In this document: one piece after another, positions 26,497 through 34,998 of the stretch | How positions within the stretch are numbered: position 1 is the first letter of the stretch | Layout: every line of letters starts with the position of its first letter | Position numbers and translations under genes: made by a program | Assembly (NCBI GenBank): GCA_045110335.1 | Contig: JBGCGB010000024.1 | Location: forward strand, 248,001-312,000 | DNA: 64,000 nucleotides | From: CALBPI01 sp045110335 | GTDB lineage: Bacteria > Pseudomonadota > Gammaproteobacteria > Steroidobacterales > Woeseiaceae | Direction of reading: 5' to 3' | Notes under the pieces: model-generated | Seen by the model: the letters and a program-made list of their open reading frames with translations, nothing else | Database searches by the model: none | Told to the model about the DNA's origin: nothing

Positions 26497-27144
26497 TTAG
26501 CTTTTCAGCGTACCCAGGTATTCGTCAATCGCCGCCTCGGTTACGACGTCGGCATACTTGGCCTGCATATCAAAAAGGTTAGCGTTGTGCGGGTCGGGAT
26601 GACGATCACCACACGCATCAGAGACCACGATGGGAATAAAGCCGTGCGATACGCAGTCGACACAGGTTGCACGAATACAGCCACTGGTCGTCAAGCCGGT
26701 AATGATCAGGCTATCGATTCCTTGCGCGGTCAGCGTCGACGCGAGCGACGTGCCGAAGAAGGCACTGGGATACTGCTTGGAAATGACCAATTCGTCGTCG
26801 CCGGGTTCCAGACCGTTCGGCCAGTTAGCCATCGGATTGCCGGCCGAGAAGTTCGCGAGCGGCAAGGCTTTCTCGGCGAATCGCCCGCCGTTGACCATTG
26901 ACGGATGATAGACCACGTTGGTGTAGATGACCGGAACGCCTGCATCGCGTGCCGCCTCACGTACACGAAGTGCGCTTGCCAGTTCATCGTCAACACCGGA
27001 AAATAACGCGTTGCCCGGTTCGAAATAAGCCTGAACAAAGTCGATCAAAATAAGGGCAGGGCGTTTGCCGAACCCTAGATTATTGTCGTAAGCTTTTTTG
27101 TAATTCTCGTCTGCGGATACGTTAGTCAAGATACACCTTTCCAT
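26497..27144 (-). CDS. Isochorismatase-family cysteine hydrolase
   Basis: A 215-residue protein with the catalytic triad of the family: Asp35 (LILIDF), Lys123 (ISKQYPSAFFGT) and Cys156 (TTSGCIRATCVD). The extended N-terminus and the KQYPSAFFGT segment are nearer to carbamoylsarcosine amidase-like and nicotinamidase-like enzymes than to true isochorismatase, so hydrolysis of an amide or ureide is most likely. The start at 27144 overlaps the end of the upstream amidohydrolase by 23 bases, so the two are probably one operon. A purine- or pyrimidine-breakdown ureide as substrate would suit the context but is inference. Confidence 0.82.
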   Translation of the reverse strand: MERCILTNVSADENYKKAYDNNLGFGKRPALILIDFVQAYFEPGNALFSGVDDELASALRVREAARDAGVPVIYTNVVYHPSMVNGGRFAEKALPLANFSAGNPMANWPNGLEPGDDELVISKQYPSAFFGTSLASTLTAQGIDSLIITGLTTSGCIRATCVDCVSHGFIPIVVSDACGDRHPDPHNANLFDMQAKYADVVTEAAIDEYLGTLKS

Positions 27145-28408
27145 CTTTCATGACGAAGCCCATTTCAAGCAGTGCTTTGATGTCTTCGAGGGGGGATACT
27201 TCTGTGGCAACGATGTCAGCATGCTTGCCAACTTCGATGGTGCCGATTTGGTCGGTCATGTCGATCAGATCTGCCGCATTGACTGTCGCCGAAATCAAAA
27301 TGTCCATAGGCGTCATACCGGCGTTGTACATCAACACGGCTTCCTCGGCATTCGTACCGTGTGCCGAAACACCGCTGTCTGTGCCGTAGGCGATCTTGAC
27401 GCCTGCTTTGTATGCTTTGCCGAAGTTACCGGCCATGTCGGCGCCAACGCGGATGGCTTTCTCTTTAATCGCAGGTGTCATAAAGTCCGAGTTCTCGGCC
27501 ATGCGTTTGACGGTTTCACCGGCGATTAATGTTGGCACCAGATAAGCGCCAGTTTGTTTGAATAATTTGATCGCCCGTGGACCGGTATAGCTGCCATGCT
27601 CGATGCTATCCACGCCGGCTTCTAGTGCGGCGATAATGCCTTCCTCGGCATGCGCATGGCTCGCGACTTTACGGCCCATGCGTTGGGCTGCCTGAACGAC
27701 TTCGCGAAGCTCGTCCATTTCCATCTGTTGCCCTGTGCCGGTGGCACGATCCGTTAAGACGCCGCCAGTCGATGTGATCTTGATAAGGTCGGCACCGTAT
27801 TTGATCGCGTCGCGCGTCGCGCGTCTGCAATCAAAAGGACCGTCGCAGATTGTGCGCGCTGTGTAGAGCTCCATCAGGTCCGGTTTGACGCCGCTAATAT
27901 CCGCATGACCGCCGGTGATGCCCACGCCGCCCGCGGCAATAATCCGCGGCCCGTCGATGTAGCCACGGTTAATCGCATCGCGGAGTGCGAACATGCCTTG
28001 GCCATCGTTGCCAACATCACGAACGGTTGTAAAACCGGCTCGCAACGTGCGCATGGCGTATTGAATGCTACGCATATGCACGAGCTCATCAGACAGCTTC
28101 AATGCGTCGCGCTCTTGATTGGGCCCCAGCTCGCCTTGTAAGTGAACATGCATGTCCATGAGCCCGGGCATGACGAACTGGTCTTTTAAATCGATGACCG
28201 TAGCGTCGGGATAGGCGCTGGCGTCGGCATAGCCGCCTTCAACGGCAGTGATTCTGCCATCGACAATGACAATGGTCTGTTCGTTCTGAGGGGCTTCACC
28301 CGGTACCGCTAACAACTGCCCTGCATGGATCAACGTGGTTTCTGCATGGAGCGTTGCGGTTAGCAGCGCCAGCGTCATTGCGAGTCCGAATATAAGCCGA
28401 TTCATCAT
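27122..28408 (-). CDS. Secreted metal-dependent amidohydrolase
   Basis: A 428-residue protein with a Sec signal peptide (cleavage after LHA, about residue 22). The mature part is an amidohydrolase of the imidazolonepropionase/Xaa-Pro dipeptidase-like group: HVH in LMDMHVHLQGE, a Lys in DLIKITSTGG that may be carboxylated, His residues in ASHAHAEEG and SIEHGSYTG, and Asp in AYGTDSGVS. It would work in the periplasm. Known relatives cleave dipeptides with C-terminal Pro or basic residues, or organophosphates, so the substrate is open. The isochorismatase-like gene overlaps its 3' end. Confidence 0.85.
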   Translation of the reverse strand: MMNRLIFGLAMTLALLTATLHAETTLIHAGQLLAVPGEAPQNEQTIVIVDGRITAVEGGYADASAYPDATVIDLKDQFVMPGLMDMHVHLQGELGPNQERDALKLSDELVHMRSIQYAMRTLRAGFTTVRDVGNDGQGMFALRDAINRGYIDGPRIIAAGGVGITGGHADISGVKPDLMELYTARTICDGPFDCRRATRDAIKYGADLIKITSTGGVLTDRATGTGQQMEMDELREVVQAAQRMGRKVASHAHAEEGIIAALEAGVDSIEHGSYTGPRAIKLFKQTGAYLVPTLIAGETVKRMAENSDFMTPAIKEKAIRVGADMAGNFGKAYKAGVKIAYGTDSGVSAHGTNAEEAVLMYNAGMTPMDILISATVNAADLIDMTDQIGTIEVGKHADIVATEVSPLEDIKALLEMGFVMKDGKVYLD

Positions 28409-28619
28409 TATTATTGTCCTGCCTGCGTGGAAGTTATCGGCTTACTGTGCCATTCCGCGGGCACTTCTGCCAGCGGCGCGGAGCGTTCGGCAGAAACTGT
28501 CGCCTAAAGATTCGTAAAAGCGTTGAAAAATTACGCCAGAGTACATCGCTAGTATTTTGTATGGAGCAGCGACGAGACTGATAGATCAATACGCGTTTGT
28601 TCAAAAATCTTGCTGAGAT

Positions 28620-28647
28620 CTTGAAAAAAAACGGGCTGATCCCATTT
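28620..28647 (+). promoter_or_regulatory. Sigma-32-type heat-shock promoter of hsp20
   Basis: CTTGAAA (28620-28626), 13 bases, then TCCCATTT (28640-28647). The E. coli sigma-32 consensus is CTTGAAA with 11-16 bases to CCCCATNT. Transcription would begin near 28655, leaving a leader of about 80 bases before hsp20. The same spacer is found before grpE and dnaK in this window. Confidence 0.8.
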
Positions 28648-28706
28648 CTATACAGTGCCAAAGCGGGTCTCTGAGAGAACGTGGCGGTGCAAATTTTGTA
28701 AATGAC

Positions 28707-28729
28707 ATATTGCTTCTGTTGGAGGATAT
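28707..28729 (+). promoter_or_regulatory. ROSE-like RNA thermometer over the hsp20 ribosome binding site
   Basis: The last hairpin before the start codon pairs ATATTGCTTC-type sequence (28707-28716) with GGAGGATAT (28721-28729). The loop is TGTT and a single unpaired G at 28712 faces the ribosome binding site GGAGGA (28721-28726). The UUGCU element opposite the binding site with an extra G is the conserved signature of ROSE thermometers in ibpA/hsp20 leaders. At low temperature the stem would hide the site; heat would open it. Pairing was done by eye. Confidence 0.7.
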
Positions 28730-28733
28730 ACAG

Positions 28734-29192
28734 ATGAAAACGATTGATTTAACCCCGTTATACCGAAACAGCGTTGGTTTTGACCGTATGGCAAACCTGC
28801 TGGACAACGCCTTACGCACGGAAACTGCTGCCGGTTACCCGCCTTACAATATCGAAGTGACCGGTGAAGACCGTTATGCCGTGACGCTGGCTGTAGCTGG
28901 CTTCAAAGAAGACGAGCTGGATATCAGTGTGGAGAAGGGCGTGTTGGCCGTGCGCGGACGCAAGAACGATGAAGGCGAACGTAAGTTCTTGCATCAGGGC
29001 ATTGCAAACCGCACGTTCGAGCGCAAGTTCAACCTCGCCGACTATGTCGAAGTGGTGAATGCATCACTGGATAGTGGTCTGCTGAGTATCAGCTTGAAGA
29101 AAGAAATTCCGGATGCGATGAAACCGCGTTCGATTGCGATCAACAGCAACAACGTGTTGTCGCATGACCAGAAAGACGATCAGGCAGCCTGA
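28734..29192 (+). CDS. Small heat-shock protein, Hsp20/IbpA family
   Basis: A 152-residue protein with an alpha-crystallin domain at about 38-125 (PPYNIEVTGEDRYAVTLAVAG ... LAVRGRK ... FNLADYVEVVNASLDSGLLSI), a short N-terminal arm (PLYRNSVGFDRM) and a tail with IPDA near its end, as in E. coli IbpA/B. Start at the ATG at 28734, eight bases after GGAGGA. Small heat-shock proteins hold unfolding proteins for later refolding by DnaK and ClpB. Transcription looks sigma-32 controlled, and translation looks thermometer controlled. A strong terminator follows. Confidence 0.95.
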   Translation: MKTIDLTPLYRNSVGFDRMANLLDNALRTETAAGYPPYNIEVTGEDRYAVTLAVAGFKEDELDISVEKGVLAVRGRKNDEGERKFLHQGIANRTFERKFNLADYVEVVNASLDSGLLSISLKKEIPDAMKPRSIAINSNNVLSHDQKDDQAA

Positions 29193-29275
29193 TCGCACGA
29201 TAGTCAGCACGCTCATCCCCCCTAGAGAGCGTTCGTGGATTTCCCCCCGATTTCCACAGAGCTGATGGTTCGGGA

Positions 29276-29309
29276 AGCCCCGGCGTCGGAGACGATGCCG
29301 GGGCTTTTT
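29276..29309 (+). terminator. Rho-independent terminator after hsp20
   Basis: AGCCCCGGC (29276-29284) pairs with GCCGGGGCT (29297-29305), with a 12-base loop, followed by TTTTTG. It lies 84 bases after the hsp20 stop codon. Confidence 0.9.
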
Positions 29310-29395
29310 GTTGTTCGCGTTGGCGGTAAAGCCGGGCTGGTTAAACGTCCGGTCCGCATGCTAACTTCAGTTCTTTAGTTTTTGGCGTAATCCCA

Positions 29396-30688
29396 ATGAA
29401 TCAAAGACGTTCATTTCTCAAGGCTACGGTTGGCGGTGGCGCCGCGCTTTCGCTTAGCACGTTGCTCGGAACGCTACAGGGATGCAGTAGCAAACCCAAA
29501 GCACGTGCTGGTTTGAATTTGGTGGCTGATCCGGCGGGCATTTGCGATTTACCGGCCGGTTTCTCTTACAAGATAATCTCGCCATCCGGTGAAACGATGT
29601 CAGACGGTCACAAGGTTCCCGAGTATCAGGATGGCATGGGTTGTTTTGCGGCGCCGGACGGGCGCATGGCTCTCGTTAGGAATCATGAGATTTCGCGCTA
29701 TTTTCCGATCAATCCAAAATCACCTGAGCCCGAACTCGCGTATGACCCTGATTCCAGCGGCGGGACGACAACCATTTGGTTGGATCAACAGCTCAATGTC
29801 GAAAAACACTATCTCAGCCTGACTGGCACCATTCGAAATTGCAGCGGGGGCGTAACGCCCTGGAACACATGGATCACCTGCGAGGAGGCCGGCGGTGATA
29901 CTTGGGAGATGGGCCGTCGACATGGCTATGCGTTTGAAGTCGATCCGATGCAGCCACTTCGAAAAGCGATGCCATTGACCGCAATGGGGCGATTCAATCG
30001 CGAAGCGGTCGCCGTACATGCGAAGACGGGCAACATTTATCAGACCGAAGATCATCGGTCCGGTTGCCTGTACCGATTCATTCCAAAAGAACCGGGGCGA
30101 CTGGCGGCGGGCGGGCAATTACAGGCATTGGCGCTCGTCGATAGCCCCGTCCATCATACGACCGAGAAGCCGTTGGACGTGGGTAGCCGGCATGCGTGCG
30201 AGTGGGTCGATATCGATGAGCCCGATCCCGAAAAAGATAATCTCCGCCTGCAGGCGCGTCAGAAAGGCGCGGCGGTGTTCGTCCGGGGCGAAGGCATCGT
30301 GGCACAAGGTGACGATTTCTTCTTTGCCTGCACCGATGGCGGCGCCAAAGGTATCGGCCAGATTTTTTGTTTCCATGCGGATGATGACGGTGGCGCTTTG
30401 GAGTTGGTGTATGAATCTGACGATGCATCAGTCATTGGTAATCCGGATAACCTGGCGGTTGCGCCTTGGGGTGATCTGATCGTTTGCGAAGATGGTGATC
30501 TCGACGTGCAGTGTTTGGCGGGGGTCACACCGACCGGCGATATTTATCACATTGCGTCGAACACGCGATCCGAATGGGCGGGTGCCTGTTTCTCTCCTGA
30601 CGGTTCCGTATTGTTTGCCAATATTCAGAAAAACCCGGGTATGACGGTTGCGATTTCCGGTCCTTGGGAAACGCTGAGAAAGGCTTGA
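29396..30688 (+). CDS. PhoX-family (DUF839) protein, Tat-exported
   Basis: A 430-residue protein with a twin-arginine signal (RRSFLK at 4-9) ending in a lipobox-like TLQGC (Cys30), so it is probably exported folded and lipid-anchored. The mature part has the PhoX/DUF839 pattern of repeated beta-blades: LVRNHEIS, SSGGTTTIWLD, SGGVTPWNTWITCEE, REAVAVHAKTGNIYQTED, GCLYRFIP, and PDNLAVAPWGDLIVCEDGD. PhoX proteins are calcium- and iron-dependent alkaline phosphatases. The fold match is firm, the phosphatase activity is not proven. No pho regulatory box was seen upstream. Confidence 0.85.
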   Translation: MNQRRSFLKATVGGGAALSLSTLLGTLQGCSSKPKARAGLNLVADPAGICDLPAGFSYKIISPSGETMSDGHKVPEYQDGMGCFAAPDGRMALVRNHEISRYFPINPKSPEPELAYDPDSSGGTTTIWLDQQLNVEKHYLSLTGTIRNCSGGVTPWNTWITCEEAGGDTWEMGRRHGYAFEVDPMQPLRKAMPLTAMGRFNREAVAVHAKTGNIYQTEDHRSGCLYRFIPKEPGRLAAGGQLQALALVDSPVHHTTEKPLDVGSRHACEWVDIDEPDPEKDNLRLQARQKGAAVFVRGEGIVAQGDDFFFACTDGGAKGIGQIFCFHADDDGGALELVYESDDASVIGNPDNLAVAPWGDLIVCEDGDLDVQCLAGVTPTGDIYHIASNTRSEWAGACFSPDGSVLFANIQKNPGMTVAISGPWETLRKA

Positions 30689-30727
30689 TGTTCGAAAATC
30701 GGAAGTCGTGACGTTTGTGACAACGCG

Positions 30728-31177
30728 TCAGTCTAGATATCTTCTTATTTCGTTAATAAGCCCTTCCTCATCGAATCGTAAGATGAGGATCGTTCTGCCT
30801 TCATACTGTCTTAAGGTTTCGTTTCGGTAGTACTCGGAACGTTCATTGACGACAACAACGGCTGTGTTGCTACCGAGTATGATGGACTCAATGTCCTGAG
30901 CGATAGACACCATTGACGCCACTTTCTGTGGAATACCTTTTTTCAAATGCGCTGTGCCTTCGAACGATCGTGCATACGCGATATGGTGGTCAGTAACGTC
31001 ATCCGCTAAGAATGCTAAAAAGGCATCAAGATCCTCGGTCGTCGCGGCCGGTTGTCGAGCTTGCTCCGACGCGGCAATGAAAGCGCTGACGAAGGCGGCT
31101 GACGGCTCGGCATGCACCGGTGCAGTGATTGTCAAGTTCGACACCACGATTAGAAGGGTTACGAATGCGTTTTTCAT
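30728..31177 (-). CDS. Exported NTF2-like (SnoaL-type) protein
   Basis: A 149-residue protein with a Sec signal peptide (cleavage after VHA, about residue 23). The mature part is the cone-shaped NTF2-like fold: an N-terminal helix pair (FVSAFIAASEQAR ... LDAFLAFLADDVTDHHI), then curved strands (SNTAVVVVNERSEY, GRTILILRFDEEG, EIRRYLD). Members are polyketide cyclases, steroid isomerases and many orphans, so the activity is unknown. It is convergent with the PhoX-like gene and stands alone on its strand. Confidence 0.75.
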   Translation of the reverse strand: MKNAFVTLLIVVSNLTITAPVHAEPSAAFVSAFIAASEQARQPAATTEDLDAFLAFLADDVTDHHIAYARSFEGTAHLKKGIPQKVASMVSIAQDIESIILGSNTAVVVVNERSEYYRNETLRQYEGRTILILRFDEEGLINEIRRYLD

Positions 31178-31325
31178 GAAGCCACCGGTTGCTATTGGCG
31201 AACAATCATCTTAACACCTTACCAATTCGGCCGAGCGCACGCGCCGCCATCACCAGTCTCAATGAAGTTCCGTATCGCAAGTGCACTTGCAATCACGATT
31301 CGGAAGCCCGCGCGGAACAGCATCC

Positions 31326-33779
31326 TTATGGGCTGATCATTGCTTGTAGCTTTGCCCGTGCTTTAGCGAATCGTGCTTCTAGTTTCGGCGTTTGAACTTC
31401 CCCATACGCATCGCGAATCTCGCGTTCCGCGGCATCGAGTGCGCTGATCAAATCACTCGCTGCGCTCGCACGTGCCGAGCTGTCCGTACTGCCGATCGTG
31501 TCAATCCAGATCGGTGAAGAATGCGCGAAGGGACGTGCGTGCATTGTTGGCCAGGCGTCCTCAGCGCGTGATGATGCGTAGGCACGCAACGCGACCCAGC
31601 CGCCCTCAGGTAGGGTGATTTCGCCCGTTAGTGTCTTCTGCTCGTTGGCCAAAACACCATCATGACGACTCACGACTTGACCGTTGATGATCAGCTCGAC
31701 GACATCGATGGCGTTAGTGCTCGCCAATGTTGCTTGCCAGGTATGTGTGCCACTGCTGATGGTTTCGCCGGGTCTAATGTTGTCGCTCATGCTGAAGACG
31801 AGTGCGGGTCCGGTTGTGACGAAGCTTTTGCCGGCTGCCGCGGCGGCGAGAACCGATGATGAGGTGACATCACCGTCAACGCGAGCATAGGTTCGACCAG
31901 TGCCCACGGCCGGTGTGCGGTGGAAGTCTACCCAGGAGTCGGTGCCGGACATTGCTGCGATCGGTTGTCCAATGTTCAACAAGCGGTACCAAACATGCGC
32001 GTTGCCCAATGGGCTCGTCCATGCGCAAACCATCTCGATACCCATGCGCTTGGCCAAGACGCCGTCGGCGATCATTTCGAGCGGGATGGGGCTCTCGTCC
32101 AGTTGCTCGAACGGATCATCATCGTTCACGATCGGATGCACGTAGGTCGGGAACGCACCGGTGGCTTCGGCATAGGCCAGCACGTCGCCATTGGTCAGGT
32201 CCGGATCGCCCAGTGTCGGATTGTAAGGTCCGAAGAACCACGGCACAAACGGTTGCGTGACACCCGCTAAGCCAATGTGGCCATGGAAGTGTGAGCGAAC
32301 CTCTTGTCCCTGACGCACGACGCGCCCGGCGGTCGCGGATTGCTCGCCAACCAAGGATTCGTCGATGCGTCGTTGCCAGCGATTCCATGACATCGGTGCC
32401 AGCGCATCGAGATCTTCGCCGGCCATGACGCGCAGCGCGTCTTTGTGTGTGGCGCGATGATGTCCGTCGCCATTCAAATGTACATGATGATCCGCGGAGG
32501 CATAGCCGGCCGCATTCGCATCCCAAAGCGGTTGCGGGCTGACGGTTGTGGTCGAGGCACGATTGGCGCGGACACGGATGGTTTCCTGAACGATTGGTGC
32601 CATAGGGCCACGTGCGATCGTGGCGGTGTATCGCCCGACCGGGAGCGAAAAGTCAGCGCTGCCTTCGACGTAGAAATAGTAGCGACCGGTTTGCGGATCA
32701 AAGTAAGTAGCGTCGGTCGGTGACGCTACCGGATGGCCGTCATCATTGGTCAGTGAAACGCGCGCTGTGACGGGTTGGTCATCGGTGTTGTTGATCTTCA
32801 GTGACAACATGCCGGTCGCTGTTTTTCGATTCCATTCACGGATAACCAGCGTTTCGGATGCGCCACCATAGGTCGCGATACGCTTTAAATGAAACTGACG
32901 CTGCTCGTCAGCTTCTACGTAGTAAATATGATTACCATCAGCGCTGAATGCCGGCGTCAAGGCAAAGCGAGCACCGTTGGTAATGCGATGGGTCACGTTA
33001 GGATCATTCAGATCCATTGTCCAAAGATGGTAGGCGTTATCGATCGGCGCGCTGTAAACGACGAGCTGCTGTGTAGGGTGGGCATCGGCGCTGAGATGAT
33101 AGGTCAAAGTCTCACGATGCACGACGGCATCGGTGCCAGCAACGAAGTCCCGGACCCGCAGGACGCGATGAGCCCCCGCGCCATGCAGATAGAGCAGCCC
33201 TTTACCAGAAGCGAGGCGTCGCGCATTCCGCTCGACCTGGCGAAGGTCGGTCAGCTGCGCATCTACGCCGGACGACAAATGTCGTCGCCAAAGACTGAGC
33301 TTGTCACCGACGCCTGAGGTATAGAAGAGACTTTCGCCATCGGTAGAAAATTCGGGATCGAGCTCGATGGTCGGCGTGTTGATAACGGTCTCATCGCCAC
33401 TCGCCAAATCCAACACGACAATCGAAGTGTCGCTGCCGTTGTCGCGAACAAACGCGATTTGCGAGCCATCCGGTGACCAGCGTGGCCGAGCATCGACATC
33501 AGCGCTATCGGTGATCTGCGTTGCAGTGCCGTTTTCAATATCCAACAGCCATAACCACCCTTGCGCCGCGAAAGCTAAAGCCTCGCCGTCTGGTGCCGGG
33601 GCGGGATCGGTCGGACCGTTCGCTAGGATAGGTAGCTCGTGTTGCTCGAGATAGACATGATGCCCAAAGTCGGACAATTTGGAATATCGATGTTCCCATT
33701 GTGCGAGTGCGGCGCTGCTTAGCAAACTCGTTGCGATGGCAAAGAAGACAAGTGTAAGACGTTCGAAGAGGTGCATCAT
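31326..33779 (-). CDS. Secreted TolB-propeller plus CehA/McbA metallohydrolase
   Basis: An 817-residue protein with a Sec signal peptide (cleavage after ALA, about residue 26). Residues 50-310 carry TolB/WD40-type blades (PAPDGEALAFAAQGWLWLLD, PRWSPDGSQIAFVRDNGS, DPEFSTDGESLFYTSG, PAFSADGNHIYYVEADE). A beta-sandwich linker follows to about 420. The C-terminal half is a PHP-related CehA/McbA-type hydrolase: ADHHVHLNGDGHH near 428, HFHGHIGLAG near 495, YVHPIVND near 548 and SGTDSWVDFHRTP near 620 supply metal ligands. CehA hydrolyses carbaryl, but relatives act on many esters and amides. The natural substrate is unknown. Confidence 0.82.
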   Translation of the reverse strand: MMHLFERLTLVFFAIATSLLSSAALAQWEHRYSKLSDFGHHVYLEQHELPILANGPTDPAPAPDGEALAFAAQGWLWLLDIENGTATQITDSADVDARPRWSPDGSQIAFVRDNGSDTSIVVLDLASGDETVINTPTIELDPEFSTDGESLFYTSGVGDKLSLWRRHLSSGVDAQLTDLRQVERNARRLASGKGLLYLHGAGAHRVLRVRDFVAGTDAVVHRETLTYHLSADAHPTQQLVVYSAPIDNAYHLWTMDLNDPNVTHRITNGARFALTPAFSADGNHIYYVEADEQRQFHLKRIATYGGASETLVIREWNRKTATGMLSLKINNTDDQPVTARVSLTNDDGHPVASPTDATYFDPQTGRYYFYVEGSADFSLPVGRYTATIARGPMAPIVQETIRVRANRASTTTVSPQPLWDANAAGYASADHHVHLNGDGHHRATHKDALRVMAGEDLDALAPMSWNRWQRRIDESLVGEQSATAGRVVRQGQEVRSHFHGHIGLAGVTQPFVPWFFGPYNPTLGDPDLTNGDVLAYAEATGAFPTYVHPIVNDDDPFEQLDESPIPLEMIADGVLAKRMGIEMVCAWTSPLGNAHVWYRLLNIGQPIAAMSGTDSWVDFHRTPAVGTGRTYARVDGDVTSSSVLAAAAAGKSFVTTGPALVFSMSDNIRPGETISSGTHTWQATLASTNAIDVVELIINGQVVSRHDGVLANEQKTLTGEITLPEGGWVALRAYASSRAEDAWPTMHARPFAHSSPIWIDTIGSTDSSARASAASDLISALDAAEREIRDAYGEVQTPKLEARFAKARAKLQAMISP

Positions 33780-34019
33780 GAGGTGACCTGAATCCCAATC
33801 GGTTTTAGTAAGACGGAGGATACCGCAGCACGATTGAGTTCACTATGCGGACTTGTTCTGTCGATCCCAATCGCATCGTCGCTACTGCGCTGAATGAGCC
33901 ATCGCTTTGCTAGTAAAACCCTTTTCGTATCAGTTGGCTGAAGTCAATACGACTTTTGAGGACGCTATTGAGCGGCGACCTTTGTTACGATGTCGATGTT
34001 GGACACTCAGGCGTCAAAT

Positions 34020-34910
34020 ATGAAGTTCGTTGTGATTCTGGTTGGTATCGGTGCCGTTTTGATGCTGTTGCTTTCCCGTCGACAAAGCACTGCGGAGTCG
34101 CCGTCGTTGCCTATGCCAGCAGAGCCAATGTCCAGTGCGAAGCTTGAGGAATGGAAGTCAGTCCTTGACCAGCGTGCTTTGCCCGCAAAAAGGTTGCGGT
34201 TGACCGGCCAACCCGCAACATCGACCATCGCATCCAAGATTGGAGGCAAGCCTTATTGGACGGATGATTTAGCATACCCGGCATCGACTAAAGGCGAACC
34301 ACTGCATTTCCTCGCACAGGTCAACTTCGGTGAGATAGATGATCGGCTTGAGCAGTTTCCCGATAGTGGTCTTTTGCAGTTTTTTATTGGTGCCGATGAC
34401 TTGTATGGTTTTAACTTCGAGCAGCCGACGGCGGCAAATGCAAACAGTCGGAACTATGCGGTTGTGTTTCACGAGAAGCCGGACGTATCTAGGCACATTC
34501 CTACCGAGACCCCAGTGCCAAACGAAGAAGACTTGCTGCCTTTTCGCGGTGAGTCAGGCATTCGGTTCGAGAGCATGATGAGCAAAGCTTCACCTGTGGA
34601 CTACCGATTTCAAACGCTGTTGCCCGACACGCAAGAGGTCAATGATGTGGCTTTCAATCAGTTGTACGAGTATGCAATCCAAGCGCCCTCCCACCAAATG
34701 GGGGGCTACGCCGTGTTCACTCAAGTGGATCCTCGCGAGTCGAACGATGTGACTGATGACTGGCAACTGCTATTTCAGATCGACAGCGAAAAGGTAGGCG
34801 GCTTTGACATCATGTGGGGGGATGTCGGTATCGCGAATTTCTTCATACGCACCGAAGATCTCGAGAAGCGCGATTTCAGTCGGGTTTGGTATAACTGGGA
34901 TTGCCACTAA
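34020..34910 (+). CDS. DUF1963 (YwqG-like) membrane-anchored protein
   Basis: A 296-residue protein from the ATG at 34020, with AGG eight bases upstream; an ATG at 33990 would add ten polar residues and has no such site. A single hydrophobic segment (KFVVILVGIGAVLMLLLS) is the probable membrane anchor. The body matches DUF1963/YwqG proteins: SKIGGKPYWTDD, PLHFLAQVNFGEI, GLLQFFIG, and near the end MGGYAVFTQVDPR ... WQLLFQIDSE ... WGDVGIANFFI. Function is unknown in the family. The TPR-like gene is 88 bases downstream. Confidence 0.8.
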   Translation: MKFVVILVGIGAVLMLLLSRRQSTAESPSLPMPAEPMSSAKLEEWKSVLDQRALPAKRLRLTGQPATSTIASKIGGKPYWTDDLAYPASTKGEPLHFLAQVNFGEIDDRLEQFPDSGLLQFFIGADDLYGFNFEQPTAANANSRNYAVVFHEKPDVSRHIPTETPVPNEEDLLPFRGESGIRFESMMSKASPVDYRFQTLLPDTQEVNDVAFNQLYEYAIQAPSHQMGGYAVFTQVDPRESNDVTDDWQLLFQIDSEKVGGFDIMWGDVGIANFFIRTEDLEKRDFSRVWYNWDCH

Positions 34911-34998
34911 GAACATTAGGCGGCTTGTTTCAGCCTAGCGATCGCCGACTATCACGACTCTTGTCCGCTGCGCTGCGACAAGGCTATTGAGCTAAATC

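Larger units (their letters stand above)
28409..28733 (+). other. Intergenic region between the divergent amidohydrolase and hsp20 genes
   Basis: This 325-base region carries the start signals of two divergent genes. On the plus side there is a sigma-32-type promoter at 28620-28647 and an RNA thermometer-like leader at 28707-28729, both listed separately. Short A/T-rich runs lie around 28510-28560. I see no other gene or repeat. Confidence 0.6.

Noticed and set aside
26270..26510. An open frame of about 75 codons on the minus strand between tdk and the isochorismatase-like gene
   Set aside because: It has no ATG, GTG or TTG in a usable place and overlaps the end of tdk; I recognise no family. 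It may be chance or a remnant, but the support is too weak to list.
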